Below the pieces are notes generated by a model. That model was not told where the DNA came from. It ran no database searches and was given only the letters and a program-made list of their open reading frames with translations. DNA of 64,000 nt from an uncultured Bacteroidota bacterium (lineage in GTDB: Bacteria; Bacteroidota; Bacteroidia; Chitinophagales; Chitinophagaceae). Shown piece by piece: positions 17,307-26,750 of this stretch. Each line of letters opens with the position of its first letter. Within the stretch, counting starts at the first letter, position 1. The stretch lies in contig CAJADG010000081.1 of assembly GCA_903938445.1 (NCBI GenBank), forward strand, positions 30,145 to 94,144, written 5' to 3'. Made by a program: the position numbers and the translations under genes.

Positions 17307-18398
17307 ATGGATAAGCCGTTTTATATTGACCCGAATATTGCAAGAGCAAAAACGATTGATACTAGTTTTTACTTAGAAACCAAATGGTTAGAAGCTTCGA
17401 AGGAACAAATTTTTGCTCCTAGTTGGCAGTATATTGGGCATACTGGTATGGTGCTTAATGCAGGGGACGCGCATCCCATTCAATTCTTAGAAAATTATAT
17501 TAACGAACCCTTGGTGCTAACAAAGGATGCCGAGGAGCATATTCACTGTTTGTCAAACGTGTGCACGCATCGCGGAAATTTAATGGTGTACGAGCCTTGT
17601 AGTGCGCAAAAACATTTGCGTTGTAAATACCATGGCCGCGCATTTCATTTGGATGGAAAATTTATTTCCATGCCTGAGTTTAAAGACGTTGAAAATTTTA
17701 TTCCAGAAAATAATCACTTGCATCATTTGCAATTGTATCAATGGGGCCCATTGTTATTTACGCAATTGAAAAAAGGATTGGGTCCTGAATTATTTTTTAG
17801 AGAAATGGAATCCCGTATTGGATGGCTGCCCATTAATGACTTGGTATTTGATGCATCAAGATCCAATGATTATTATATTAAAGCCAATTGGGCTTTGTAC
17901 TGTGAAAATTATTTGGAAGGATTTCATATTCCATTTGTGCATCCAGGATTGAGTGCGTTTTTAGATTTTAAAGATTATTCAACAGAAATTTTTAAGTATT
18001 CAAATTTACAATTGGGTATTGCAAAAGACGATGAACATTGTTTTGATATACCTGCAGACCATCCTGATGCAGGCAAGCGTATTGCCGCTTATTATTTTTG
18101 GGTATTCCCTAATATGATGTTTAACTTTTATCCTTGGGGATTGTCTTTAAATGTAGTCACGCCCATAGATGCGAACAATACAAAAGTGAGTTTCTTGAGT
18201 TTTGTATTCGATGCAAGTAAATTAGGTCAAGGCGCAGGAAGTGGACTAGATACGGTAGAGCAAGAGGATGAAGAAGTGGTGCAGTATGTACAGCAGGGAA
18301 TTCGTTCACGTTTTTATCATTACGGACGCTACGCAACACAGCGTGAACAAGGAACGCATCATTTTCATAGTTTGCTCGCAAGCTTTTTAAGCCAATAG
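17307..18398 (+). CDS. Rieske non-haem iron oxygenase, alpha-subunit type
   Basis: The 363-residue protein has an N-terminal Rieske [2Fe-2S] domain with C86-x-H88 (CTHRGN) and C106-x2-H109 (CKYHGR). The catalytic domain follows, with mononuclear iron histidines H206 and H211 in EGFHIPFVH. The family hydroxylates or demethylates aromatic and quaternary-ammonium substrates using electrons from a reductase; neither reductase nor beta subunit is adjacent, so the substrate is unknown. The ATG at 17307 is chosen over an in-frame TTG at 17286 because the shorter form matches the usual compact N-terminus. Confidence 0.85.
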   Translation: MDKPFYIDPNIARAKTIDTSFYLETKWLEASKEQIFAPSWQYIGHTGMVLNAGDAHPIQFLENYINEPLVLTKDAEEHIHCLSNVCTHRGNLMVYEPCSAQKHLRCKYHGRAFHLDGKFISMPEFKDVENFIPENNHLHHLQLYQWGPLLFTQLKKGLGPELFFREMESRIGWLPINDLVFDASRSNDYYIKANWALYCENYLEGFHIPFVHPGLSAFLDFKDYSTEIFKYSNLQLGIAKDDEHCFDIPADHPDAGKRIAAYYFWVFPNMMFNFYPWGLSLNVVTPIDANNTKVSFLSFVFDASKLGQGAGSGLDTVEQEDEEVVQYVQQGIRSRFYHYGRYATQREQGTHHFHSLLASFLSQ

Positions 18399-18399
18399 T

Positions 18400-19305
18400 T
18401 TATTTAGCCCAACGCACAATTACATTCCAATCATTGCCGGTTTGAATATGGTATTTATCAGCAAAGCTGCCTTGGTTTAAGGCAAAAGATAAATCCATTA
18501 AACTATTTAAATAAGCAAGTGGTTTGCCAACACCAACGCCACCGAATGTATTTTCAAAAGACATACTACCTGTGTAGACTAGTTTATATTTATTAAATAT
18601 TTGAACAACAATTTCATTTTTTGCATGTGCAATGGAAGTAAATTTTTTCCAATTGTCTTGGTCAATATTTGTCCACACATTTCCATATTGAATATCTAAA
18701 ATGGAAATATTTCCTTTTAAAAATCCGTTGGCTAAACTAGCTTTTTGATAAGTTAATGCAGTGATAGGCTCATTACTTATTTTGCCTACTTGCTCATAAC
18801 GAATGGTATGTGAAGCGAGTCTTGCGGCAGTGTAAGCGTATACATCACGTCCATGAAAAGTATAAGATGCACCAGAATTTTTTCTTCTATTCACCGCTTC
18901 GTCAATTGCTCTTACCGAATCAATGCCTAATGATTGGGCAATTAAAGTAAGGGTACCATTGTCGGGGGTAACAATATAATGTCCTGTTTTTGTTTTTACC
19001 ACAACCGATTTTCGATTGGTGCCAACACCAGGATCTACCACGGAAACAAACACGGTGCCCGCTGGCCAATAAGGTACTGTTTGGTCTAATCGATACGCTG
19101 CTTCCCAAATATTATAGGCAGGAATATCATGTGTTAAATCGTATAATTTTAAATTAAGATCAACACCACTTGCAACTCCTTTCATTGCAGAAACTGCACC
19201 ATCTTTGGTTCCAAAGTCAGTTTGAAAAACAACAATTCCATTTTGTGCATTTAAAGAAATGTTCAGCACCATTATTGCGCAGAGAAGACAAAGTATTTTT
19301 TTCAT
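18400..19305 (-). CDS. Exported SAM hydrolase (DUF62, SAM hydroxide adenosyltransferase family)
   Basis: The 301-residue protein starts at 19305 with a signal peptide (MKKILCLLCAIMVLNISLNAQ). The mature part has the DUF62 signatures TDFGTKDGAVSAMKG, DPGVGT, TPDNGTL and FHGRDVYAY, the last carrying the family's catalytic Arg/Asp. Cytosolic members split S-adenosylmethionine to adenosine and methionine with water; chlorinases and fluorinases are relatives. Export is unusual because SAM is cytosolic. The ATG overlaps the TAA of the TonB receptor by one base (TAATG), so translation is probably coupled. Confidence 0.85.
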   Translation of the reverse strand: MKKILCLLCAIMVLNISLNAQNGIVVFQTDFGTKDGAVSAMKGVASGVDLNLKLYDLTHDIPAYNIWEAAYRLDQTVPYWPAGTVFVSVVDPGVGTNRKSVVVKTKTGHYIVTPDNGTLTLIAQSLGIDSVRAIDEAVNRRKNSGASYTFHGRDVYAYTAARLASHTIRYEQVGKISNEPITALTYQKASLANGFLKGNISILDIQYGNVWTNIDQDNWKKFTSIAHAKNEIVVQIFNKYKLVYTGSMSFENTFGGVGVGKPLAYLNSLMDLSFALNQGSFADKYHIQTGNDWNVIVRWAK

Positions 19306-22088
19306 TAAAACTTGAAAGCTAATTTGGTAAATAATCTTAAACCATTGTAGCCCATTTGAACACCATCCCAAGGACCTCCTGTTTCGTTATCACCCGCCCA
19401 TCCTTTTGCAAGTGGGTTAATAGCGTAATCAGGATGTACATTAAAGATATTGTCCGCACCAAAAATGATAGAAGTCTTTTTAGCTACTTGCACATTCATA
19501 TACAAGTCGGTAGTGAATTTTCCTTTGTAGTTGAAAATCTCTGGCACCAAAGTATTACCTGTTGCATCTGCATCTGCAGGTACTTGAGGATTAATACCAT
19601 CACCATTCACTCCAAATCCTGTTAAGGCTAAGTCACCAAAGTAAGTAACTCTTGCACCAAGTGTCACTTTGTTTTTTGTATAATCAAAACTTGTAGAGAA
19701 TTTAGATTTAGGAGCAGAAGCTTTTAAGAAATATTTTTCACGATCGTTAAAGAAAGTGTTTGCGTTGTATTCATTTGTATTCAATGCTGCTGGAACATGA
19801 ATTGCATCAATAGTAATACCTTGGAAGTTGGCTACAAATAATATTTTGAAACGTTCTTTGTTTGAAATTTTCTTTTGATAATCAGCAACCACATCTATAC
19901 CTGTATTAGTAGTATTTACAGCATTTGCGAAGAACTGAGCAGTAGCAACACCTAGATTATTAAGTTTAGCAGTTAATGCAGCAGGAAGTGTTGGGTCAGA
20001 TGCACCAAATAATCCAGACAATACTACGCGATCCTTCATTTGAATAGTATATCCATCTACCGTAAATGTTAAACCTTGTACTGGTTTCCATGTAAATCCT
20101 AAACTAGCATTGGTACTTGTTTCTTGTTTTAAAGATGGGATACCTGCTAATTTAGTGATAGGGTCATCGTTGTTAGCAATTCTAGATTGAACCAATTGTC
20201 CACCAGAGAAAGAAGTTAAAGTATTGCTGAAATATTTTTGTTGTAGAGAAGGAGCACGGTAACCTGTGCTAAATGATCCTCTAAAATTAAAATTATCAGT
20301 TGCTTTATATCTGAAAGAAGCTTTGTAAGTAGCCACTTGACCAAAGTCAGAATAATTTTCTAAACGAATAGCACCTGTTAACAATAATTTATTTGTAGGA
20401 GTATATTCCAAATCGCCGTAAGCACCACCTACCCAACGATGTGCACTCACTCTATCAGCAGGGCTAAATCCAGGAAAACCTTGTGAGCCTGGTGCTTGTT
20501 GTAATCCAAAACTATTTGGATATGCATTGTAAGATGCTAATTCACCTTCAAAAATTTTGTATTCTTCGAATCTTAATTCACCACCATAAGAAACTTTAAC
20601 GCCACCATCATTTATTTTACCAAATTGTTTTGATAAATCTAAATTAGAAGTGTTTTGTAAAAAGCTAAATCCACCATCATCAAAATGAGTTTGAGCGATA
20701 TTGCCAATATTAGAAGCGTTAAATGTACCATCGCCATAATAGTGGAAAGTATTTTGACCAATGCTATTGCTCATATCCCAATACCAACCACCAGCAGTTT
20801 TGCCTGAGAATCCTCCAACATAAGAGAAGTCATTAATATTGGCTTGAATATGAGGATTGTAACTTGTATCACCACTTCCTGAAGCAAACATAATGCTAGG
20901 CACATATATTAATTGTCCTTTTGAGTTTACAGGGAAACGAGTAGGCTTTGCAGACCAGTTTCTTGTATAAGCATAAGCGTCAGAGGTTTTAGTATTATAA
21001 CTACCAAAAGAATAAAATTTAGTATTTGCATCAATTGGTAATTCCATATTAAACATGATACCATGTGATCCCATGGAGCCATCACCAAATCCTTGTCTCC
21101 AAGTGTTGGTAGGTAATCCATCAGCAGCAGGCGCTTGTCTAAATGTTTTTCCTTGATTGGTATAATCATAAGAGATATTGATAAAACCACCTTGCTTTCC
21201 TAATTCAAATCCTTTATTGATAGAAAGGTTTTGTGTAATACCATCAATAGCACCATTGTTTAAATAGTTGTGCTCGTCTTTAACTGAATAGGTATTGTTT
21301 TTTTTATCATAGTAACCAGCTAACCCCGTAGTTACATTCCATTCGTTGGTGTTTTTCTTTAACACAATATTCATAACACCTGCAATGGCATCAGAACCAT
21401 ATTGCGCAGATGCGCCATCTCTTAAAATTTCAATTCTGTCCACAGCAGATTCAGGAAATCCGTTTAAATCAACTCCTGAATTACCACGACCTCTTGTTCC
21501 AAATAATCCAACAAATGCAGTGGTATGTTGACGCTTACCATTAATTAAAACCAATGTTTGGTCAGGGCCTAAACCTCTTAAAGTACCTATGTCAATATGA
21601 TCGGCACCATCCGCACCTGATTGTTTATTATAGTTAAAAGAAGGCGCCACAAAATTCAAAGTAGAAGTTAAATCCATACGCGCTGTGTTCACACCAACGT
21701 CGGATAATTTAATAACGTCTACTGGTACTGGAGATTCCGTTTTAACACGACCTGCTCCACGGCTACCTACTAAAATTACATCTTGTAAATCGGTAGTAGT
21801 AGCATTTAAAACAACATTCAATACATTATTAGTAGCAGTTATTTTTTTTGATTCGTAACCCACTGAACTAAAATCGAGCGCACTACCAACTTGAGCATTG
21901 ATAGAGAAATTTCCGCTTTTATCTGTAGTAACAACTGTTTTTCCAGCTGCTTTTACACTAACACCTTCCAATGGAGTTCCCTTATTGTCAGTTACTTTTC
22001 CTGTTAATTTTTGCGTTTGCGCAAATGAACAAATTGTTAACAGCATCCCGAAAAATAATGCTGTTGAGCGTTTAAAGATTGCTTGCAT
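19305..22088 (-). CDS. TonB-dependent outer-membrane receptor with carboxypeptidase-like N-terminal domain
   Basis: The 927-residue protein has a signal peptide (MQAIFKRSTALFF, ending SFAQ), a CarboxypepD-reg-like beta-sandwich (LTGKVTDNKGTPLEGVSV), a plug domain (TLRGLGPDQTLVLINGKR, EILRDGASAQYGSDAIAGV) and a 22-strand barrel ending in aromatic FKLAFKF-type residues. The substrate is unknown; coupling to an exported SAM hydrolase hints at a nucleoside-, methionine- or SAM-related ligand. The start at 22088 is chosen at the signal peptide; an ATG 10 codons upstream adds non-signal residues. Confidence 0.88.
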   Translation of the reverse strand: MQAIFKRSTALFFGMLLTICSFAQTQKLTGKVTDNKGTPLEGVSVKAAGKTVVTTDKSGNFSINAQVGSALDFSSVGYESKKITATNNVLNVVLNATTTDLQDVILVGSRGAGRVKTESPVPVDVIKLSDVGVNTARMDLTSTLNFVAPSFNYNKQSGADGADHIDIGTLRGLGPDQTLVLINGKRQHTTAFVGLFGTRGRGNSGVDLNGFPESAVDRIEILRDGASAQYGSDAIAGVMNIVLKKNTNEWNVTTGLAGYYDKKNNTYSVKDEHNYLNNGAIDGITQNLSINKGFELGKQGGFINISYDYTNQGKTFRQAPAADGLPTNTWRQGFGDGSMGSHGIMFNMELPIDANTKFYSFGSYNTKTSDAYAYTRNWSAKPTRFPVNSKGQLIYVPSIMFASGSGDTSYNPHIQANINDFSYVGGFSGKTAGGWYWDMSNSIGQNTFHYYGDGTFNASNIGNIAQTHFDDGGFSFLQNTSNLDLSKQFGKINDGGVKVSYGGELRFEEYKIFEGELASYNAYPNSFGLQQAPGSQGFPGFSPADRVSAHRWVGGAYGDLEYTPTNKLLLTGAIRLENYSDFGQVATYKASFRYKATDNFNFRGSFSTGYRAPSLQQKYFSNTLTSFSGGQLVQSRIANNDDPITKLAGIPSLKQETSTNASLGFTWKPVQGLTFTVDGYTIQMKDRVVLSGLFGASDPTLPAALTAKLNNLGVATAQFFANAVNTTNTGIDVVADYQKKISNKERFKILFVANFQGITIDAIHVPAALNTNEYNANTFFNDREKYFLKASAPKSKFSTSFDYTKNKVTLGARVTYFGDLALTGFGVNGDGINPQVPADADATGNTLVPEIFNYKGKFTTDLYMNVQVAKKTSIIFGADNIFNVHPDYAINPLAKGWAGDNETGGPWDGVQMGYNGLRLFTKLAFKF

Positions 22089-22191
22089 AGTAGTTAAATT
22101 GTGCGATGAATTTACCACTTTTTCTCATTTTTTTAAACATAACATTTAATTAGTTACTTTTAAGCTAATTTAAAGCTGATTATATACCCCT

Positions 22192-23631
22192 ATGGAAGAC
22201 ATTTTAATACATATAAATAATTTATATAAGACCATTAATGATAAGGATTGGGATGAGATCAGCAAGATTCCTCAAAGTGGTGGGGATCGTGTATATTTTA
22301 GAATCACTCAGGGGCAGCAATCTTGGATTGCCACTTATAATTTGAATTTAAGAGAGAATGAAACTTTTATAGAATTTGCCAATCACTTTTATGCAAAAGG
22401 TTTGCCAGTACCACAAATTTTAGCAGTAAGCGAGGACAAGACTATATATATCCAATCCGACTTAGGAAGTGTTTCTTTATTAGAGGTTTTAGAAAAAGAA
22501 GGGAAAACAGAACATGTATTTTCATTATTTCAAAAAAGCTTGAGTGCTTTGGCAAAATTGCAGGTTCAAGGAAGTGCTGGATTAGATTATAATTATTGCC
22601 TTACTTCAAAAGAGTTTGGGAAGCACGCTATTTTAACAGACTTATTATATTACAAATATTATTTTTTAGATGCATTGCAATATCCATACGATAAGCAAGC
22701 CTTGATTAATGAGTTTGAATTATTAAGTGATCAATTGGCGAGTAAGGATTTAAATCATTTTTTATTTAGAGATTTTCAAAGTAGAAATATTATTGTCTCT
22801 AATGAAGAGGTTTATTTTATTGACTTTCAGGGTGGAATGCAAGGAGGTTTATCTTATGATGTTGCTTCCTTATTATGGCAAGCAAAAGCAGAATTGTCCA
22901 ATGAGTGGAAAGAAAAATTAGTTGATTATTATATTAGTGAAGTGCAAAAATTATTGCCTTCCAAAATGGATCAAGCAAAATTTAGAAAGCAATACAATGG
23001 ATTTGTTTTATTGCGTTTATTACAAGTATTAGGTGCTTATGGTTTTAGAGGCTTGTTTGAAAGGAAAGCACATTTCTTAACTAGTATTCCATTAGGTTTA
23101 AATAACTTAAAAAACTTTTTAGCCGTTTCTCCTATAAGCAATGACACGCCTGTGTTTGCTGGGATATTAAACTGGATGGTATCGGATGAGGTTGTTCAGC
23201 GATTTACACCACCTGTGGCTAATGAACAAACACCATTGGTAGTAACAATCAATAGCTTTAGTTATAAAAAAGGATTGCCTAAAGACGAAACTGAAAATGG
23301 AGGTGGATTTATTTTTGATATGCGAGGAATTTTAAATCCAGGAAGATTTGAGGAATATAAAAAATTGGCCGGTATACATAAGCCGGTGCAAGATTTTTTA
23401 GAACAAAGAACAAAGATGAATACCTTTTTAAATAGTGTCTGGGATTTAATCGATATTACTGTTGAAAATTATTTAGAAAGAGGTTTTGAGTCTTTACAAA
23501 TTAATTTTGGATGCACCGGCGGGCAACACCGTAGTGTATTTGCAGCAGAACAAACTGCAAGGCATTTAAGAAATAAGTATAAAGTGAAAGTGGTGTTAGA
23601 ACATACCAATAAAGACAACTGGGTAAAATAA
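22192..23631 (+). CDS. AmgK-like sugar kinase fused to a RapZ C-terminal domain
   Basis: Residues 1-335 form an aminoglycoside-phosphotransferase-type kinase with catalytic FRDFQSRN (192-199; D194, N199) and metal-binding DFQGG (D211), as in AmgK, the anomeric kinase for MurNAc/GlcNAc. Residues from about 345 to 479 form the RapZ/YvcJ C-terminal domain (INSFSYKKGLP, GGGFIFDMRG, NPGR, and GCTGGQHRSV at 440-449), which in E. coli RapZ binds glucosamine-6-phosphate; the RapZ P-loop half is absent. The next gene, 5 nt downstream, is a MurU-like uridylyltransferase. The protein probably makes MurNAc-1-phosphate under amino-sugar control; the control is inference. Confidence 0.85.
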   Translation: MEDILIHINNLYKTINDKDWDEISKIPQSGGDRVYFRITQGQQSWIATYNLNLRENETFIEFANHFYAKGLPVPQILAVSEDKTIYIQSDLGSVSLLEVLEKEGKTEHVFSLFQKSLSALAKLQVQGSAGLDYNYCLTSKEFGKHAILTDLLYYKYYFLDALQYPYDKQALINEFELLSDQLASKDLNHFLFRDFQSRNIIVSNEEVYFIDFQGGMQGGLSYDVASLLWQAKAELSNEWKEKLVDYYISEVQKLLPSKMDQAKFRKQYNGFVLLRLLQVLGAYGFRGLFERKAHFLTSIPLGLNNLKNFLAVSPISNDTPVFAGILNWMVSDEVVQRFTPPVANEQTPLVVTINSFSYKKGLPKDETENGGGFIFDMRGILNPGRFEEYKKLAGIHKPVQDFLEQRTKMNTFLNSVWDLIDITVENYLERGFESLQINFGCTGGQHRSVFAAEQTARHLRNKYKVKVVLEHTNKDNWVK

Positions 23632-23636
23632 TTTTT

Positions 23637-24380
23637 ATGCGCGCAATGATATTAGCTGCCGGATTAGGCACAAGGCTAAAACCCTTTACCAATGATCATC
23701 CTAAGGCGTTGGCAGTAGTGAATGGAAAATCTTTATTGCAAAGAAATGTTGAATATTTATTGTCCTTTGGCATTACAGATATTATTGTGAATGTGCATCA
23801 TTTTGCCGATCAAATTATTAAAGCTGTAAATGAAAATAAAGGATGGGGAGCTAATATTACGATCTCCGATGAAACAGATGAGGTATTGGAAACAGGTGGT
23901 GGACTTTTAAGAGCTGCTAATTATTTTGAATCAGAGGATCGATGGTTAGTCATGAATGCAGACATTTTAACTAATTTGGATTTGCATAAAATGATTGCCG
24001 CAGATGAAGCTTATGCAATTAAAGCAGAAGGTGATTTGGTAGCAACCTTGGCGGTGACCGATAGAAATTCAAGCAGAAATTTAATATTTAATCAATCTGG
24101 CACTTTATGTGGCTGGAAGAATAATAATACGGGTGAAGAAAAATGGGCGCTTCCATTAAGAAATCCAAATTCCGCAGTACCAAAGGCTTTTAGCGGCATT
24201 CAAATAGTGCATGCATCCTTTTTACAAGAAGTTCAATTGCGCGGGAAGTTTTCATTGATAGATGCTTACTTACAATTAGCACAACATTATGCCATTCACT
24301 ATTATGATCATAGTGAGGGTATTTTATTAGATGTTGGAAAACCAGAAAGCTTAGAAAAAGCCGCTACTATTTTTAAATAG
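23637..24380 (+). CDS. murU: MurU-like sugar-1-phosphate nucleotidyltransferase
   Basis: This 247-residue nucleotidyltransferase has the signature AMILAAGLGTRLKPFTNDHPKA, the ETGGGLL loop and a metal-binding MNADIL. Length and motifs fit MurU, which converts MurNAc-1-phosphate and UTP to UDP-MurNAc and bypasses de novo synthesis during cell-wall recycling. Pairing with an AmgK-type kinase supports MurU over a generic mannose- or glucose-1-phosphate enzyme. It has a 5-nt gap from the kinase gene and is surely cotranscribed. Confidence 0.8.
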   Translation: MRAMILAAGLGTRLKPFTNDHPKALAVVNGKSLLQRNVEYLLSFGITDIIVNVHHFADQIIKAVNENKGWGANITISDETDEVLETGGGLLRAANYFESEDRWLVMNADILTNLDLHKMIAADEAYAIKAEGDLVATLAVTDRNSSRNLIFNQSGTLCGWKNNNTGEEKWALPLRNPNSAVPKAFSGIQIVHASFLQEVQLRGKFSLIDAYLQLAQHYAIHYYDHSEGILLDVGKPESLEKAATIFK

Positions 24381-24419
24381 TGATCATTTTTTTCAACCTC
24401 ACCAAGTGCTTCGTTAAAT

Positions 24420-25574
24420 TTAGACTTTTATGTAAATCTTTTTCTTGTCTAAAATATAGGCAAGTGAAAACATAAATGCAATAAAACAAAGCGCGTATAC
24501 AAAAGAGCCAATTCTTAAATCGCTATTGATGTTTTTGCAAATATGTTCGTAGAACCAGGGGAATGCAGAAGTGTACACTGGTTGTCCTTTTTCATCGGTA
24601 TGATCTACCCATCTTAACAATGCTAATACCCTTGGCAAAAAGCCACTCAATACAAAAATGAAAAGGGGGTTCTTCCCAAACACATCAAAAAAGTGACTCC
24701 ATCTTCCCTTGGCTTCTTTAAATTCTAATAAAAAGATAAACATCCCAAGTGTAATCATAGCAAGGCCTGTAGTGTATAGCACATAGCTACTAGTCCATAT
24801 TTTTTTATTAATCGGGAAACTAAAATCCCAAATCCATCCTGCTAAAACCAATACCACACCAGTTAATAAAACATTGGCTAGCATTTCAAAATTCTTTCCT
24901 TTCGCTTGTATGTATTCGCCTACTAAAAAACCTAAAATTACTTGCACAATTGCAGGGAACATACTCACTAAACCTTCTGGATCAAAGGGGACTCCTTCGC
25001 CTTTGTAAATATGTGAAACCCCTAATATACTTTGATCAATGGCATTGCCAAAATAACCCGATAAACTATACGGATGTCCAGCTGCACCCAATAAAATATT
25101 CAATACCCAATAAATAACAAGTATCATCATGCCCATAAATAAGGCCATTCTTGATTTACCATAATACACTATTACGGATGCGAAAAAATAACAAAGTGCT
25201 ATTCTTTGCAATACACCTAATATGCGTACATTCTCCCAAACTTTAAAAATTAAATGATTATCAGACCATTTTACAAATGGGCTCCAGTTTAAGAAAAGTC
25301 CAATGGCAAAAATGAGCAAAGTTCTTTTAATTACTTTTTTCCAAAAGTCAGCTGGGGTGCCCAAAGCTAACTTTGGCATTACAAAACTCATTGCATTTCC
25401 TACTGCAAATAGGAAAAATGGGAACACTAAATCAGTAGGGGTGCAACCATGCCAGCTGGCATGCTCCAAAGGGCTAAAAATATGCCCCCAACTGCCAGGA
25501 TTGTTCACTAAAATCATGAGTGCAACGGTAGCTCCTCTAAAAACGTCTAGGGAATAATATCTTTCTTGGTTCAT
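24420..25574 (-). CDS. DUF5009/NagX-like membrane acyltransferase
   Basis: The 384-residue integral membrane protein has about ten hydrophobic segments. It begins YYSLDVFRGATVALMILVNN and has HGCTPTDLVFPFFLF, both typical of the HGSNAT/NagX (DUF1624/DUF5009) family. Members transfer acetyl groups across the membrane to amino sugars; NagX-type genes accompany chitin/GlcNAc use in some bacteria. It is convergent with murU (39-nt gap), so an amino-sugar role fits the context but is inferred. Confidence 0.75.
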   Translation of the reverse strand: MNQERYYSLDVFRGATVALMILVNNPGSWGHIFSPLEHASWHGCTPTDLVFPFFLFAVGNAMSFVMPKLALGTPADFWKKVIKRTLLIFAIGLFLNWSPFVKWSDNHLIFKVWENVRILGVLQRIALCYFFASVIVYYGKSRMALFMGMMILVIYWVLNILLGAAGHPYSLSGYFGNAIDQSILGVSHIYKGEGVPFDPEGLVSMFPAIVQVILGFLVGEYIQAKGKNFEMLANVLLTGVVLVLAGWIWDFSFPINKKIWTSSYVLYTTGLAMITLGMFIFLLEFKEAKGRWSHFFDVFGKNPLFIFVLSGFLPRVLALLRWVDHTDEKGQPVYTSAFPWFYEHICKNINSDLRIGSFVYALCFIAFMFSLAYILDKKKIYIKV

Positions 25575-25631
25575 AGTGTTAAAAGGGGGTAAATATTATA
25601 AATTACTTTCTTATATATATGGTCAAAATAA

Positions 25632-25639
25632 TATCTTTG
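25632..25639 (+). promoter_or_regulatory. -7 promoter element TATCTTTG for rfbB operon
   Basis: This exact TAnnTTTG match ends 16 nt before the rfbB ATG, giving a leader of about 12 nt. No other promoter is visible before rfbC or rfbA. Confidence 0.6.
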
Positions 25640-25655
25640 TAAGATACAAATTCAG

Positions 25656-26750
25656 ATGCAAAAAAATATATTAATTACCGGCGGAGCAGGATTTATTGGA
25701 TCGCATGTAGTGCGTTTAATGGTGACCAAATATCCTGATTATCAAATCTTTAATTTAGATGCCTTGACTTATGCGGGCAACTTAGAGAATTTAAAGGATA
25801 TTGAAAAATTACCTAACTATCATTTTGTAAAGGCCAATATTTTGGAGGCGGATGCTTTAAAGGAAATTTTCCAAAAGCATAATATCACAGACGTAATCCA
25901 TTTAGCTGCTGAATCACATGTGGATAGAAGCATTGTTTCTCCTTTGGATTTTGTGTACACAAATGTGATTGGTACTGTGAACTTATTAAATACTGCCAAA
26001 GAATTTTGGAAGGGTGATTTAAGTTATGATAACGCGCATGATGGAACTTGGGATCAAAAAAGAGATCATTTATTTTACCATATTTCAACAGACGAAGTGT
26101 ACGGTAGTTTAGGCAAGGAAGGATTGTTTAAAGAGACTACTCCTTATGATCCCAACTCACCCTACTCTGCAAGTAAAGCAGCGAGTGATCATTTTGTAAG
26201 AGCGTATGGTGAAACGTATCATTTACCGATTGTGGTTTCTAACTGCTCTAATAACTATGGCCCTAATCACTTTCCTGAAAAATTAATTCCATTATTCATT
26301 CATAATATTATCCATAAAAAAGCATTGCCAGTATATGGTGATGGTTTGTACACACGTGACTGGTTATATGTCATTGACCATGCGCGCGCGATTGATTTAA
26401 TATTCCATGAGGGTAAAAAAGGGGACACTTATAATATTGGTGGCTTTAATGAATGGACCAATATTGATTTAGTGAAATTGCTTTGCGCTCAAATGGATGA
26501 AAAATTAGGAAGAGCAAAAGGAGAGAGCGAAGGTTTAATTACTTACGTGAAAGATCGTCCAGGTCATGATCGTAGATACGCCATTGATGCGACAAAATTA
26601 AATAAGGAATTAGGATGGACGCCTTCAGTTACTTTTGAACAAGGCTTGGCAGCTACCATTGATTGGTATTTGCAAAACACCGCCTGGTTAGAAAATGTAA
26701 CCAGTGGTGCTTATCAAACTTACTATAACGAAATGTATAGCAACAGATAA
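25656..26750 (+). CDS. rfbB: dTDP-glucose 4,6-dehydratase
   Basis: The 364-residue extended short-chain dehydrogenase has the NAD motif ITGGAGFIGSH, FNLDALTYAGN, HLAAESHVDRSI, HISTDEVYG and the catalytic YSASKAASDH. It converts dTDP-glucose to dTDP-4-keto-6-deoxyglucose in the cytoplasm, the second step of dTDP-rhamnose synthesis. Its stop overlaps the rfbC start (TAATG). Confidence 0.95.
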   Translation: MQKNILITGGAGFIGSHVVRLMVTKYPDYQIFNLDALTYAGNLENLKDIEKLPNYHFVKANILEADALKEIFQKHNITDVIHLAAESHVDRSIVSPLDFVYTNVIGTVNLLNTAKEFWKGDLSYDNAHDGTWDQKRDHLFYHISTDEVYGSLGKEGLFKETTPYDPNSPYSASKAASDHFVRAYGETYHLPIVVSNCSNNYGPNHFPEKLIPLFIHNIIHKKALPVYGDGLYTRDWLYVIDHARAIDLIFHEGKKGDTYNIGGFNEWTNIDLVKLLCAQMDEKLGRAKGESEGLITYVKDRPGHDRRYAIDATKLNKELGWTPSVTFEQGLAATIDWYLQNTAWLENVTSGAYQTYYNEMYSNR

